Positions 1 to 5,000 of a DNA stretch of 6,067 bases are shown here, in pieces; position 1 is the stretch's first letter; the number at the start of each line of letters is the position of its first letter. The position numbers were made by a program, and so were the translations under genes. This DNA comes from an uncultured Clostridia bacterium (GTDB taxonomy: Bacteria; Bacillota; Clostridia; Oscillospirales; CAG-382). The stretch lies in NCBI GenBank assembly GCA_947627335.1, contig CANQVQ010000094.1, positions 1-6,067 of the forward strand, read 5' to 3'. Under the pieces are notes generated by a model that worked only from the letters and a program-made list of their open reading frames with translations, was not told where the DNA came from and did not search any database.

Positions 1-40
1 GGGGGGATGGCTGGGGCGAGCCGGAAAATCCCTACTCTCC
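1..40 (-). pseudogene. Second copy of the gene-end block, cut by the window edge
   Basis: The minus strand reads GE*GFSGSPQ, with the same in-frame TAG (32-34) as the copy at 468-556. Similarity to that copy continues past the gene-end block into the G/T-rich DNA, to about position 105 here. Confidence 0.5.
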
Positions 41-260
41 TGCATTTCGGAGAAGGGAGATTTACTCGACGCTTTCGGGGGGAGTTTTCGGTACGTTTTC
101 GGGGGAGTGGGGTGCCTTCGGAGGGGAGGATTTGGCTTTCCTTCCCCTTTTGCCTTTTCGGGGTTGGGGTTCTGCTCGCTTTCGGGGGTGGGGGTTCCGT
201 CTTTTCGGGGAGTTTCCGCACAGGAGGGGTGGATTTTTACCTTTTCGGGGGTGTGGAATT

Positions 261-281
261 CCTCCCCCCTCTCGGGGGAGG
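261..281. repeat. Perfect 8-bp hairpin in the G/T-rich block
   Basis: CCTCCCCC (261-268) pairs with GGGGGAGG (274-281) around CTCTC. No T-run follows on either strand, so a terminator role is not supported. Confidence 0.5.
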
Positions 282-296
282 GACCTTCCGGCACCG

Positions 297-367
297 TTTT
301 CGGGAGTGGGGCTATCCTTCCCCCGGGACGGGGTGTGGATTCTTGCATTTATAGGTTTACATAATTC
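297..367. repeat. Dispersed direct repeat, first copy (second at 613-683)
   Basis: Both copies are 71 bases and agree at about 62 positions by hand count. They start TTTTCGGG(A/G)GTGGGGCTATC and end in GCATTTATAGGTTTACATAA. A C-run/G-run hairpin in the middle is kept in both: CCCC/GGGG here and CCCCCC/GGGGGG at 634-650 in the other. Confidence 0.75.
345..367. repeat. GGTTTACATAATTC element, copy 1
   Basis: GCATTTATA followed by GGTTTACATAATTC, placed at the junction between a G/T-rich block and 11-base array 1. On the minus strand it gives TATAAATGC, with TTGCGA 16 bases upstream (370-375), a weak promoter-like pair. Confidence 0.6.
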
Positions 368-469
368 ATTCGCAATTCATCCGCAAGTCGTCCGAAAATT
401 CATTCGCGATCCGTCCGCAATCCGTCCGCAATTCATACGCGAGTCGTTCGTGATTCGTCCGTGGGGCGC
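359..469. repeat. 11-base tandem array 1 (about ten units)
   Basis: Consecutive degenerate units such as TCGCAATTCAT (370), CCGCAAGTCGT (381), TCGCGATCCGT (404), CCGCAATCCGT (415), CCGCAATTCAT (426), ACGCGAGTCGT (437) and TCGTGATTCGT (448). Register is strictly 11 bases apart from one 12-base unit at 392-403. The consensus is about CCGC(A/G)A(T/G)(T/C)C(A/G)T. The first unit, ACATAATTCAT at 359, grows out of the GGTTTACATAATTC element. Confidence 0.85.
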
Positions 470-556
470 ACGTCAGTGTGACGCGGTGCCGAGGCGGGGG
501 GCGTCGATTTCAGCGTGGGGGGATGGCTTGGGCGAGCCGGAAAGTCCCTACTCGCC
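468..556 (-). pseudogene. Degenerate copy of the last 28 codons of the coiled-coil gene
   Basis: Aligned with 1084-1175 it matches at about 65 of 89 positions by hand count, with one three-base gap. It includes GCCGAGGCGG (10/10) and GCGAGCCGGAAAGTCCCTAC versus GCGAGCCGGAGAGTCCCAAC. Read on the minus strand it gives GE*GLSGSPK, then about ten unrelated residues, then PRLGTASH*, against GELGLSGSLSS...LRLGSALQ* in the gene. The TAG (548-550) replaces Leu408, and both copies end at the equivalent TGA (473-475). An 11-base array lies on its low-coordinate side, as beside the real gene end. Confidence 0.65.
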
Positions 557-612
557 TGCGTTTCGGAGGAGGGGGATTTCTCAACGCTTTCAGGGGGGAG
601 TTTTTCGGTACG

Positions 613-683
613 TTTTCGGGGGTGGGGCTATCCTCCCCCCGGATTGGGGGGCGAATCCTTGCATTTATAGGTTTACATAATTC
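613..683. repeat. Dispersed direct repeat, second copy
   Basis: Counterpart of 297-367. Compared with the first unit, about 190 bases of G/T-rich sequence between the gene-end block and this segment are absent, so the two units differ by an internal insertion or deletion. Confidence 0.75.
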
Positions 684-688
684 GCCAG
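661..688. repeat. GGTTTACATAATTC element, copy 2
   Basis: GCATTTATA plus GGTTTACATAATTCGCCAG (670-688), again between a G/T-rich block and an 11-base array. The last 19 bases are identical to copy 3. No -35-like box is seen here on the minus strand, which weakens a promoter reading of the shared TATAAATGC. Confidence 0.65.
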
Positions 689-697
689 TGACCTCGT

Positions 698-818
698 CCG
701 CAAGTCGTTCGTGATTCATCCGCGATTCATACGCAATCCGTCCGAAGTTCATCCGCGATCCGTCCGCAAGTCGTCTGTAATCCGTCCGCGACCCGGACGA
801 AATTCGAACGAATCGGAT
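698..818. repeat. 11-base tandem array 2 (eleven units, decaying at its right end)
   Basis: Units start at 698, 709, 720, 731, 742, 753, 764, 775 and 786 without any slip (for example CCGCAAGTCGT at 698 and again at 764, CCGCGATCCGT at 753). Two weaker units follow at 797 and 808. Same consensus as array 1. Confidence 0.85.
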
Positions 819-839
819 TTTCTTCAACTTTTTCGGGAG

Positions 840-950
840 CATGGCTTCCCTGCGCCTTTTCAGGGGGGAGGAATTAGGTTTCCTTCCCCCTTCGCCTTTT
901 CGGGAGGAGAATTTGGGTTTCCTTCCCCCTTTGCCTTTTCGGGGGTGGGG
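840..950. repeat. 38-base tandem repeat with TTTCCTTCCCCC...CCTTTTCGGG core
   Basis: Two good copies begin at 872 and 910: AATTAGGTTTCCTTCCCCCT and AATTTGGGTTTCCTTCCCCC, each continuing into TTNGCCTTTTCGGG. A partial copy precedes them at 840-871 (GCGCCTTTTCAGGGGGGAGG). A dispersed relative with the same core lies at 131-169. Confidence 0.75.
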
Positions 951-1014
951 ATTTCTTACCCCTTTTTTCGGGGGGCTGCTTCACATTTTGGGTTTGGTTT
1001 TCTACGTTACCGTT

Positions 1015-1033
1015 GGTTTACATAATTCGCCAG
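1015..1033. repeat. GGTTTACATAATTC element, copy 3
   Basis: GGTTTACATAATTCGCCAG is identical to 670-688 over 19 bases and leads into array 3. The GCATTTATA part is missing, replaced by unrelated sequence. Confidence 0.65.
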
Positions 1034-1085
1034 AAATCCGTCCGCAACCCGTCCGCGACCCGTCCGCAAGTCGTCCGCGATCCGC
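1031..1085. repeat. 11-base tandem array 3 (five units) abutting the gene stop
   Basis: CAGAAATCCGT (1031), CCGCAACCCGT (1042), CCGCGACCCGT (1053), CCGCAAGTCGT (1064) and CCGCGATCCGC (1075). The array ends three bases before the complement of the coiled-coil gene's stop codon (1089-1091). Confidence 0.85.
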
Positions 1086-1088
1086 ACA

Positions 1089-2390
1089 TCACTGCAAGGC
1101 GCTGCCGAGGCGGAGACCGTCCTTCTGCGCCTGGCGGTAGAAGGAGCTGAGCGAGCCGGAGAGTCCCAACTCGCCGGCGACGTACTCGAACTGATCCTCG
1201 TCGCGGCTATGCTCGTAAAGGTAGCGAAGCTGGGTGTCCCGGGCGTTGCGCTGTGCGCGTTTGGCGACCTCCTCGCCGGTATAACCGACGTGCGTGTACA
1301 GGTTGTACGCCACGCGGTAGCTGACGTTGTAGGTTTTTTCCGCCTCCTTGCGCAGTTCCGCCGTGACGCTGTCCGCCGTCGCCGCCGTCGTCGGGTCGTA
1401 GCCCATCGACCGCAGATTGAACAGCAGTTCGTTCTCGTACGTCTCGCTCAGGCGGTAGTTTGCCAGCACGTTGTCCAGCAAGTCCTTGACTGCCGCCTGC
1501 TGGCGAAGGGTCAACCCCTTGCCGCTCCCGCCGGCGGACGAGACGAGCTGCTTCGCGAGCGTCGCCGCCTTGATCTCGGGGTCGATCGCCGAGCCGAACA
1601 GGACGCCGTCCGCCGTCGCTTTCTTCCCGGACAGCGTGCCGACGGTGTTCCCCGACAGGCGGCCGAGCGTCTGCCCGAACCCCTTCGGGTCCGTCGCAGC
1701 GGCGGAGAGTCCCTTCTCGGCGAGGAACTCCTCCAATCCCTTGACGGTCTCCTCCGCCTCTTCTTCCTTCGAGGCGGACGAACCGCCCTTGCCCGAGGAC
1801 GAACCGCTCTTGCTCCCGGACGACCCGGACGACCCGGTCTTGCCCGCAGACGTTGCGGACAGGCTTGCGGCAGCTGCCTTCTCGGCGGCGTCCGCCGCCC
1901 GCTGTGCCGCGAGCGCCGATTCGCGGTTCGCCTCCGCCGACGCGAGTTCGGACGCGAGGTTCGCACGTTTTTCGGCGTTGCTCGCACGTTGGTTCGCGTA
2001 GGAGAGGTCGATTTCGTGCTGTTTGTTCGCGAGATCCGTGTCCAGCGTCGCGTTGCGGCTCCGCAGGTCGCTGTCGATCCCGGCGAGCTGGTTGCGCAGG
2101 GCGACGAGCAGGTCGAGGCTGGTCTGGGCGTTCTCCCCGGACAGCGCAAGTCCGCGTGACGCGAGCCGTTGGTCGTAATTCCGTTCCGCGAGCTGCGTTT
2201 CGATGCCCGCCTTCCGCTTCTGCTCCGACGCCTGCGACGCGCTCTCCCGCTTCTGCGCTTCGTACTGCGCCTGCGCGTTCTTTCGCGCCGTCTCGTACAG
2301 TTTCGCAAGCTCCTCCGCCTCGGCGGAATAGCTTTCGAGCGCCGCTTTCGCCCGGGCGATCGCTTCATCATATTGCGTGGTGGATGCCAT
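1089..2390 (-). CDS. Coiled-coil virion protein, candidate tail-needle or DNA-ejection protein
   Basis: This 433-residue protein starts at ATG 2390-2388 inside the end of the gp10-like gene. Its own AAGGAAGG at 2401-2408 lies ten bases upstream. Residues 1-177 are Ala/Glu/Lys/Arg-rich and lack proline entirely, as expected for long helices or a coiled coil (YDEAIARAKAALESYSAEAE, NAEKRANLASELASAEANRE). Residues 178-207 form a Ser/Gly/Lys linker. Residues 208-433 are mixed helical with several Tyr-rich helices (VAYNLYTHVGY, LRYLYEHSRDEDQFEYVAG). No transmembrane segment or enzyme motif is seen. In P22-type phages the slot after gp10 holds the gp26 needle and then ejection proteins, so a needle or ejection role is inferred from position and coiled-coil architecture; I do not recognise a specific family. 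The last 28 codons (406-433) are shared with repeat copies further left, so the C-terminus may be repeat-derived. Confidence 0.6.
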   Translation of the reverse strand: MASTTQYDEAIARAKAALESYSAEAEELAKLYETARKNAQAQYEAQKRESASQASEQKRKAGIETQLAERNYDQRLASRGLALSGENAQTSLDLLVALRNQLAGIDSDLRSRNATLDTDLANKQHEIDLSYANQRASNAEKRANLASELASAEANRESALAAQRAADAAEKAAAASLSATSAGKTGSSGSSGSKSGSSSGKGGSSASKEEEAEETVKGLEEFLAEKGLSAAATDPKGFGQTLGRLSGNTVGTLSGKKATADGVLFGSAIDPEIKAATLAKQLVSSAGGSGKGLTLRQQAAVKDLLDNVLANYRLSETYENELLFNLRSMGYDPTTAATADSVTAELRKEAEKTYNVSYRVAYNLYTHVGYTGEEVAKRAQRNARDTQLRYLYEHSRDEDQFEYVAGELGLSGSLSSFYRQAQKDGLRLGSALQ

Positions 2391-4107
2391 GTCTCAAATA
2401 CCTTCCTTTCCGTATCGCGAGCAGTTTCAGCTCGCAAAGCTCAAAATCCGTCGACGCGTCCGTCTGCAGCACCGACAACCGCACGCGGTCCGCCGTGGGC
2501 AGACCGTCGCACCGCAGCGAACCGCCGACCACCCGACCGTCGCCGCAGGACAGGTCCACCCGCTCGTGTCCACGCGAAACGCCCGACGGCAGCTGCTCCC
2601 CGTCGAACGAGAACTGCAGACACACGTCCCCGCACGCGTGGACCGTCCAATCCAGACGCGACGGCTTGACGCGCTCGCCCGCCAGCGTCAGATACGGACT
2701 GGTCCAGGTCGCGTCGAACGGCTCGCCGACGTCCGTCCCGACGTCCGGGTCCAGACAGACGATCCGCGCCATCGACGCGAAGTACAGCTTGCCGCCGTAC
2801 TCGACCGGGTACTTCGCCTGCAATCCTACATATTTATACCACGCACCGACGCGGTAGCGGTAGACGAGTGCGCCGATCCCGCCGTAGAAGAAGAACAGCT
2901 CCCCCGTCGCCCGCAAATTGAACAGGCACATCTCGTCGCTCGCCATATACGCGATCGCTCCGCGCATGGTCTCCCCGACCGGCTCGGAAAAGCACTTCGC
3001 GTTCCGCTCGTTCTCCACCGTCGTCGAGGTCCAGCGGTTCAGCCCGTCCGCGCACAGCGTCACCGGGTCGTTCTCCATGATGCACCCGGCGTTCCGCAGG
3101 AGGTTCCCCTTCTCGCCGTTCAAGTTATACACCGGAAACGACGCGTAAGTGTTGCCCAACGTGTCGGTTTGCAGTTCGCAGTAGGAGTAGAACGCCCGAT
3201 CCTTGGTGAAGATCAGCTGGCGGTCGTACTGCGAGACGATGTCGGTGATCTCCGAGTCCCCGATGACCGTATAGTTATTCTCCGGGAAGTATTCTGCGGA
3301 CGGCTGACCGTCGGCAAGTTCGGAGTGGTAGCGGACGTTGGGTTGTTCGGCGTCGCCCCAGAGGAACACATGACCGTCGGTGCTGCCGCCGAACAGCATG
3401 ACGCCGGTCGTCCGCAGAATGGTCTCCCGGCGGTCGGTTTTCGCCCGGTAGGTGACCTCGAGGAGGTGCCCGTCGCCGAGTGGGCTTGTGAAGGTGACCG
3501 TGCCGTTCGTGCTGTCCACTGACGAAGGCGTGACGGCGCCGTTCTTCCCGTCCAGCGCCAGCCCGGTGATGCCGGACAGCCCCTTTTCGGGCAGGTGGTA
3601 GACCTTATCCGTCGCGTTGGTCACGAACTGCGCACGTCGGTAGGCGGTCAGCATATTCACGTCCTCGAACGGCTGCCCCGCGCCTGCCGGCGTACTGCCG
3701 ACGATGACGAGCGGGATATACCCGGTCACGTCGTGGACCGTCTTGCCGTCGCTGACGCAGTAGCGTTCGGGGGTCTTGATGTACACCTTCTTGCTGAACT
3801 CGAAAAAGACGCACTTGCCGGTCCCGATGCTGCCCAGTTCCGTTCGCGTGCCGGTCCCGATATTCGCACGGTAGAGTTTGCCCGCCGAGGCGTACAGGAA
3901 GTGGTGCTCCGCGCCGAGGTAGCCGCTCCACATCCCGTCGATCGGTGCGTTCGCCGTCAGAACCGTTCGCTGACCCGGGCGTTTCCGCAGTGTCCGCGTC
4001 TCGGTCACGCAGTAATTCGTCAGCTCCTGCGCCGTCGCGAGGTCGTCGGCGAACCGCAGGCGTTCGTCCAGTCCGCGGAACGCCGTCGCGTGCAGTGCGC
4101 CGTTCAT
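2368..4107 (-). CDS. Phage stabilization/propeller protein, P22 gp10-like
   Basis: This 579-residue protein starts at ATG 4107-4105 and ends at a stop at 2368-2370. The N-terminus (about 1-50: FRGLDERL, an NYCVTETRTLRKRPG segment) matches the entry strand of phage propeller proteins, where a list of genome-stabilizing strands follows a 'stripped' N-terminal arm. The middle repeats short beta hairpins: HHFLYASAGKLYRA (68-81), CVFFEFSKKVYIKT (99-112), VFLWGDAEQPNVRYHSEL (247-264), then the hallmark EYFPENNYTVIGDSEITDI (272-290) and RQLIFTKDRAFY (296-307). The C-terminus (about 465-565) is a beta-sandwich-like segment beginning TWTSPYLTLAGERVKPSRLD. Proteins of this class plug or seal the portal-tail junction after DNA packaging. 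The start overlaps the connector gene by four bases and the end overlaps the coiled-coil gene by 23, so the three genes form one translational block. A function beyond structural plug is not shown. Confidence 0.7.
   Translation of the reverse strand: MNGALHATAFRGLDERLRFADDLATAQELTNYCVTETRTLRKRPGQRTVLTANAPIDGMWSGYLGAEHHFLYASAGKLYRANIGTGTRTELGSIGTGKCVFFEFSKKVYIKTPERYCVSDGKTVHDVTGYIPLVIVGSTPAGAGQPFEDVNMLTAYRRAQFVTNATDKVYHLPEKGLSGITGLALDGKNGAVTPSSVDSTNGTVTFTSPLGDGHLLEVTYRAKTDRRETILRTTGVMLFGGSTDGHVFLWGDAEQPNVRYHSELADGQPSAEYFPENNYTVIGDSEITDIVSQYDRQLIFTKDRAFYSYCELQTDTLGNTYASFPVYNLNGEKGNLLRNAGCIMENDPVTLCADGLNRWTSTTVENERNAKCFSEPVGETMRGAIAYMASDEMCLFNLRATGELFFFYGGIGALVYRYRVGAWYKYVGLQAKYPVEYGGKLYFASMARIVCLDPDVGTDVGEPFDATWTSPYLTLAGERVKPSRLDWTVHACGDVCLQFSFDGEQLPSGVSRGHERVDLSCGDGRVVGGSLRCDGLPTADRVRLSVLQTDASTDFELCELKLLAIRKGRYLRHGIHHAI
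2401..2408 (-). promoter_or_regulatory. Ribosome binding site inside the end of the gp10-like gene
   Basis: AAGGAAGG on the minus strand lies ten bases before the ATG at 2390-2388. It sits within the last codons of the preceding gene and supports this start despite the 23-base overlap. Confidence 0.65.
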
Positions 4108-4499
4108 CGGTACACCTCGGTGATGCTATGCGTTTTGCTCTTGCCGTCCGCCAGCAGCGCCGCCCGCGACTCCCGCGCATAGGTCAGCAGTGCGCCCGCC
4201 AGGTCGGGGTCCTCCTCCGCGATCAGCGCAGCCGCCAGTCGGTACGCGAGCAGTGTCTCCGTCACGTTCTTCGGCAGCGGCACCTCGTCCGACATGGTTT
4301 GCAGTCGGTTCGGCACCAGCGTCGAACGCTCCACGCGCTCGCTCAGCGGCGTCAGCTCCGTGATCAGCAGGTTCAGCAGCCCCAGCGACCGGCTCTGCAG
4401 GTCCGTCAGGTCCTCCCGCAGCTCGCTCTCGCCGCGCTCACCGCCTCGCGCCAGCCCGCACAGGTCCAGCGCCGTGTCTAATACTTCGTTTCCTGTCAT
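4104..4499 (-). CDS. Head-completion/connector protein, P22 gp4-like tail accessory factor (probable)
   Basis: This 131-residue protein starts at ATG 4499-4497 and ends at TGA 4104-4106. A near-ideal AGGAAGGAG at 4506-4514, six bases upstream, fixes the start. The frame stays open to about 4901, but that extension reads through repeat DNA and is not coding. The protein is mainly alpha-helical: an N-terminal helix with a DLCG turn, a charged stretch SELREDLTDLQSRSLGLLNL, then LLITELTPLSERV, a proline-bearing loop (EVPLPKNVTETLLAYRLAAAL), and a helix EDPDLAGALLTYARESRAALL. The LPKNVTETLLAYRLAAALIAEE segment with its DPDLA continuation resembles small connector or gp4-type proteins that join portal to tail. 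Its stop overlaps the next start by four bases (ATGA), which suggests translational coupling to the gp10-like gene. The connector call rests on size, fold type and position rather than on a diagnostic motif. Confidence 0.6.
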   Translation of the reverse strand: MTGNEVLDTALDLCGLARGGERGESELREDLTDLQSRSLGLLNLLITELTPLSERVERSTLVPNRLQTMSDEVPLPKNVTETLLAYRLAAALIAEEDPDLAGALLTYARESRAALLADGKSKTHSITEVYR

Positions 4500-4505
4500 G
4501 ATTTT

Positions 4506-4514
4506 CTCCTTCCT
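4506..4514 (-). promoter_or_regulatory. Strong ribosome binding site fixing the connector start
   Basis: On the minus strand this reads AGGAAGGAG, followed by six bases (AAAATC) and ATG at 4499-4497. It is the reason to prefer the 131-residue product over the 265-residue reading that begins at 4901. The bases just upstream (4515-4526) read GTAAACCTTTATA, which resembles the GTAAACC element in the left repeats. Confidence 0.85.
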
Positions 4515-4526
4515 ATAAAGGTTTAC

Positions 4527-4558
4527 GGGGGGTACGAGGGGTACGAGGGTACGAGGGG
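4527..4558 (+). other. Possible G-quadruplex motif, plus strand
   Basis: Four runs of at least three G (4527-4532, 4538-4541, 4547-4549, 4555-4558) separated by five-base TACGA loops meet the usual G3+N1-7 rule. A fifth run is the start of the palindrome at 4565. Here the G-strand is the template strand for late transcription. Actual folding is untested. Confidence 0.55.
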
Positions 4559-4564
4559 TACGTT

Positions 4565-4583
4565 GGGGGTTGTGACAACCCCC
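4565..4583. repeat. 19-base palindrome, left copy
   Basis: Nine-base arms GGGGGTTGT and ACAACCCCC around a single G. The identical palindrome is present in inverted orientation at 4954-4972. No U-run follows on either strand, so it is not a simple intrinsic terminator. Confidence 0.85.
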
Positions 4584-4640
4584 AAACCCCCGCAGTGCGA
4601 AATCGACCCTGTCGATTTCGGGGGTGGGTCTTATATCCGC

Positions 4641-4719
4641 CTCCCTGCCCCGGGGTTTTCGTTGGTGGTCGATTACTGCTTTGGGTTTTCCTCCCCGCCC
4701 CGTGGGTTTTCGTTTGGTG
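4641..4719. repeat. Two-copy direct repeat, about 50-base period
   Basis: CTCCCTGCCCCGGGGTTTTC (from 4641) recurs as CTCCCCGCCCCGTGGGTTTT (from 4691). Both continue into a CGTT(T)GGTG core, so the copies cover 4641-4667 and 4691-4719. It lies between the two inverted modules, with no coding potential I trust. Confidence 0.5.
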
Positions 4720-4778
4720 CTTGCTCGAATTTCTCCTTCGCGACCCGGTATCCGCCAGCTCCCGCAGAGCGCTCGCCG

Positions 4779-4859
4779 CACCCAAATTTGCGAATAAAAA
4801 TTAAGTTGAGATAAATTGGGGGTGCTGATTGCGACAGCAATCTCGCGAATTTGGGGGTG
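4779..4859. repeat. Nested imperfect stem-loop in the centre of the gap
   Basis: CACCCAAATTTGCGA (4779-4793) can pair with TCGCGAATTTGGGGGTG (4843-4859) with a two-base bulge and one mismatch or G-U pair. Inside it lies a perfect six-bp hairpin GATTGC/GCAATC with loop GACA (4827-4842). A T-run at 4866-4871 on the plus strand is too far from the inner hairpin for a standard terminator. Confidence 0.5.
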
Positions 4860-4900
4860 ACGGCATTTTTTGTATAAAGATGCGAATTTCCGCCGACGCA

Positions 4901-4928
4901 TTTATAAATTTCACCCCGAAGTTGACAA
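4901..4928 (-). promoter_or_regulatory. Possible sigma-70-type promoter facing the connector gene
   Basis: On the minus strand TTGTCA (4928-4923) and TATAAA (4906-4901) are separated by 16 bases, each one mismatch from consensus. Transcription from here would give a leader of nearly 400 bases before the connector start. The -35 box lies within the right hairpin, so the match may be a by-product of the repeat. Confidence 0.3.
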
Positions 4929-4953
4929 CGTCAACTTCGCACTGCGGGGGTGC

Positions 4954-4972
4954 GGGGGTTGTCACAACCCCC
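4954..4972. repeat. 19-base palindrome, right copy
   Basis: Reads GGGGGTTGTCACAACCCCC on the plus strand, the exact reverse complement of the copy at 4565-4583. It overlaps the innermost C-tract of the adjacent G-quadruplex-like array. Confidence 0.85.
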
Positions 4973-5000
4973 GCCGTTCCCCCGTTCCCCCGTTCCCCCC
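4968..5000 (-). other. Possible G-quadruplex motif, minus strand (would be in the mRNA)
   Basis: On the minus strand, G-runs of 6, 5, 5 and 5 are separated by AAC, AAC and AACGGC, which fits the G3+N1-7 rule. The G-strand equals the late transcript, so an RNA quadruplex could form about 20 bases after the stop codon of the small virion protein. Confidence 0.55.

Larger units (their letters stand above)
1..1085. repeat. Composite repeat region downstream of the coiled-coil gene, no convincing gene
   Basis: Open frames here (for example 132-680 plus) translate to low-complexity FRGWGF/GVGLSF strings that follow directly from TTTTCGGGGGTGGG repeats, and none has a ribosome binding site. The plus strand is strongly G- and T-rich outside the 11-base arrays. 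The region is built from recurring modules: G/T-rich block, GGTTTACATAATTC element, 11-base array, gene-end block. It would form the 3' untranslated tail of the late transcript unless transcription stops early; I see no standard terminator. Confidence 0.75.
4527..4624 (+). repeat. Left copy of inverted module: G-tracts, 19-base palindrome, hairpin
   Basis: G-tracts separated by TACGA (4527-4558) are followed by the palindrome GGGGGTTGTGACAACCCCC (4565-4583), a linker AAACCCCCGCAGTG (4584-4597), and a hairpin with perfect 10-bp arms CGAAATCGAC and GTCGATTTCG around a CCT loop (4598-4620). An outer ACCCC/GGGGT pairing (4586-4590 with 4621-4625) could extend the stem past the unpaired GCAGTG. 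The same order recurs inverted at 4912-5000. Confidence 0.85.
4912..5000 (-). repeat. Right copy of inverted module, opposite orientation
   Basis: Read on the minus strand: G-tracts separated by AAC (5000-4968), the same palindrome GGGGGTTGTGACAACCCCC (4972-4954), linker GCACCCCCGCAGTG (4953-4940), and a hairpin with perfect 10-bp arms CGAAGTTGAC and GTCAACTTCG around GTT (4939-4917). The palindrome plus linker plus first stem bases match the left copy at all but two of about 37 positions. The two stem differences are each compensated on the other arm. Confidence 0.85.

Noticed and set aside
132..680. Plus-strand open frames in the left kilobase as glycine/phenylalanine-rich proteins
   Set aside because: The residues follow from TTTTCGGGGG repeats, several overlapping frames give similar strings, and no ribosome binding site is present.
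359..1085. CRISPR array from the regularly spaced repeats
   Set aside because: Units are 11 bases and directly adjacent, with no unique spacers, and no cas gene is present.
468..1175. Diversity-generating retroelement with variable repeat at the gene end and template repeat at 468-556
   Set aside because: Mismatches on the coding strand are not restricted to adenines of the putative template (for example TTG/TAG but also CTC/CCC and CTC/CTT), the copies also differ by a three-base gap, and no reverse transcriptase or C-type-lectin fold is visible.
1209..4182. Long plus-strand open frames opposite the structural genes
   Set aside because: They are Arg/Ala/Val-rich antisense shadows expected in GC-rich coding DNA, with no start signals.
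4827..4871. Intrinsic terminator from the GATTGC/GCAATC hairpin and the T-run
   Set aside because: The T-run lies 23 bases beyond the stem and on the plus strand, opposite to the genes.
4104..4901. 265-residue version of the connector protein
   Set aside because: The extra 134 residues are translated from the repeat-filled gap, while a strong ribosome binding site sits at 4506-4514 before an internal ATG.
4922..4927. TTGACA on the plus strand as a -35 promoter box
   Set aside because: It is part of the hairpin arm and no -10-like sequence follows at 15-19 bases; the downstream DNA is G-rich.
4565..4972. Classical MITE or insertion sequence bounded by terminal inverted repeats
   Set aside because: The inverted repeats are clear, but I find no target-site duplication outside either end and no transposase, so I keep it as a structured element of unknown origin.
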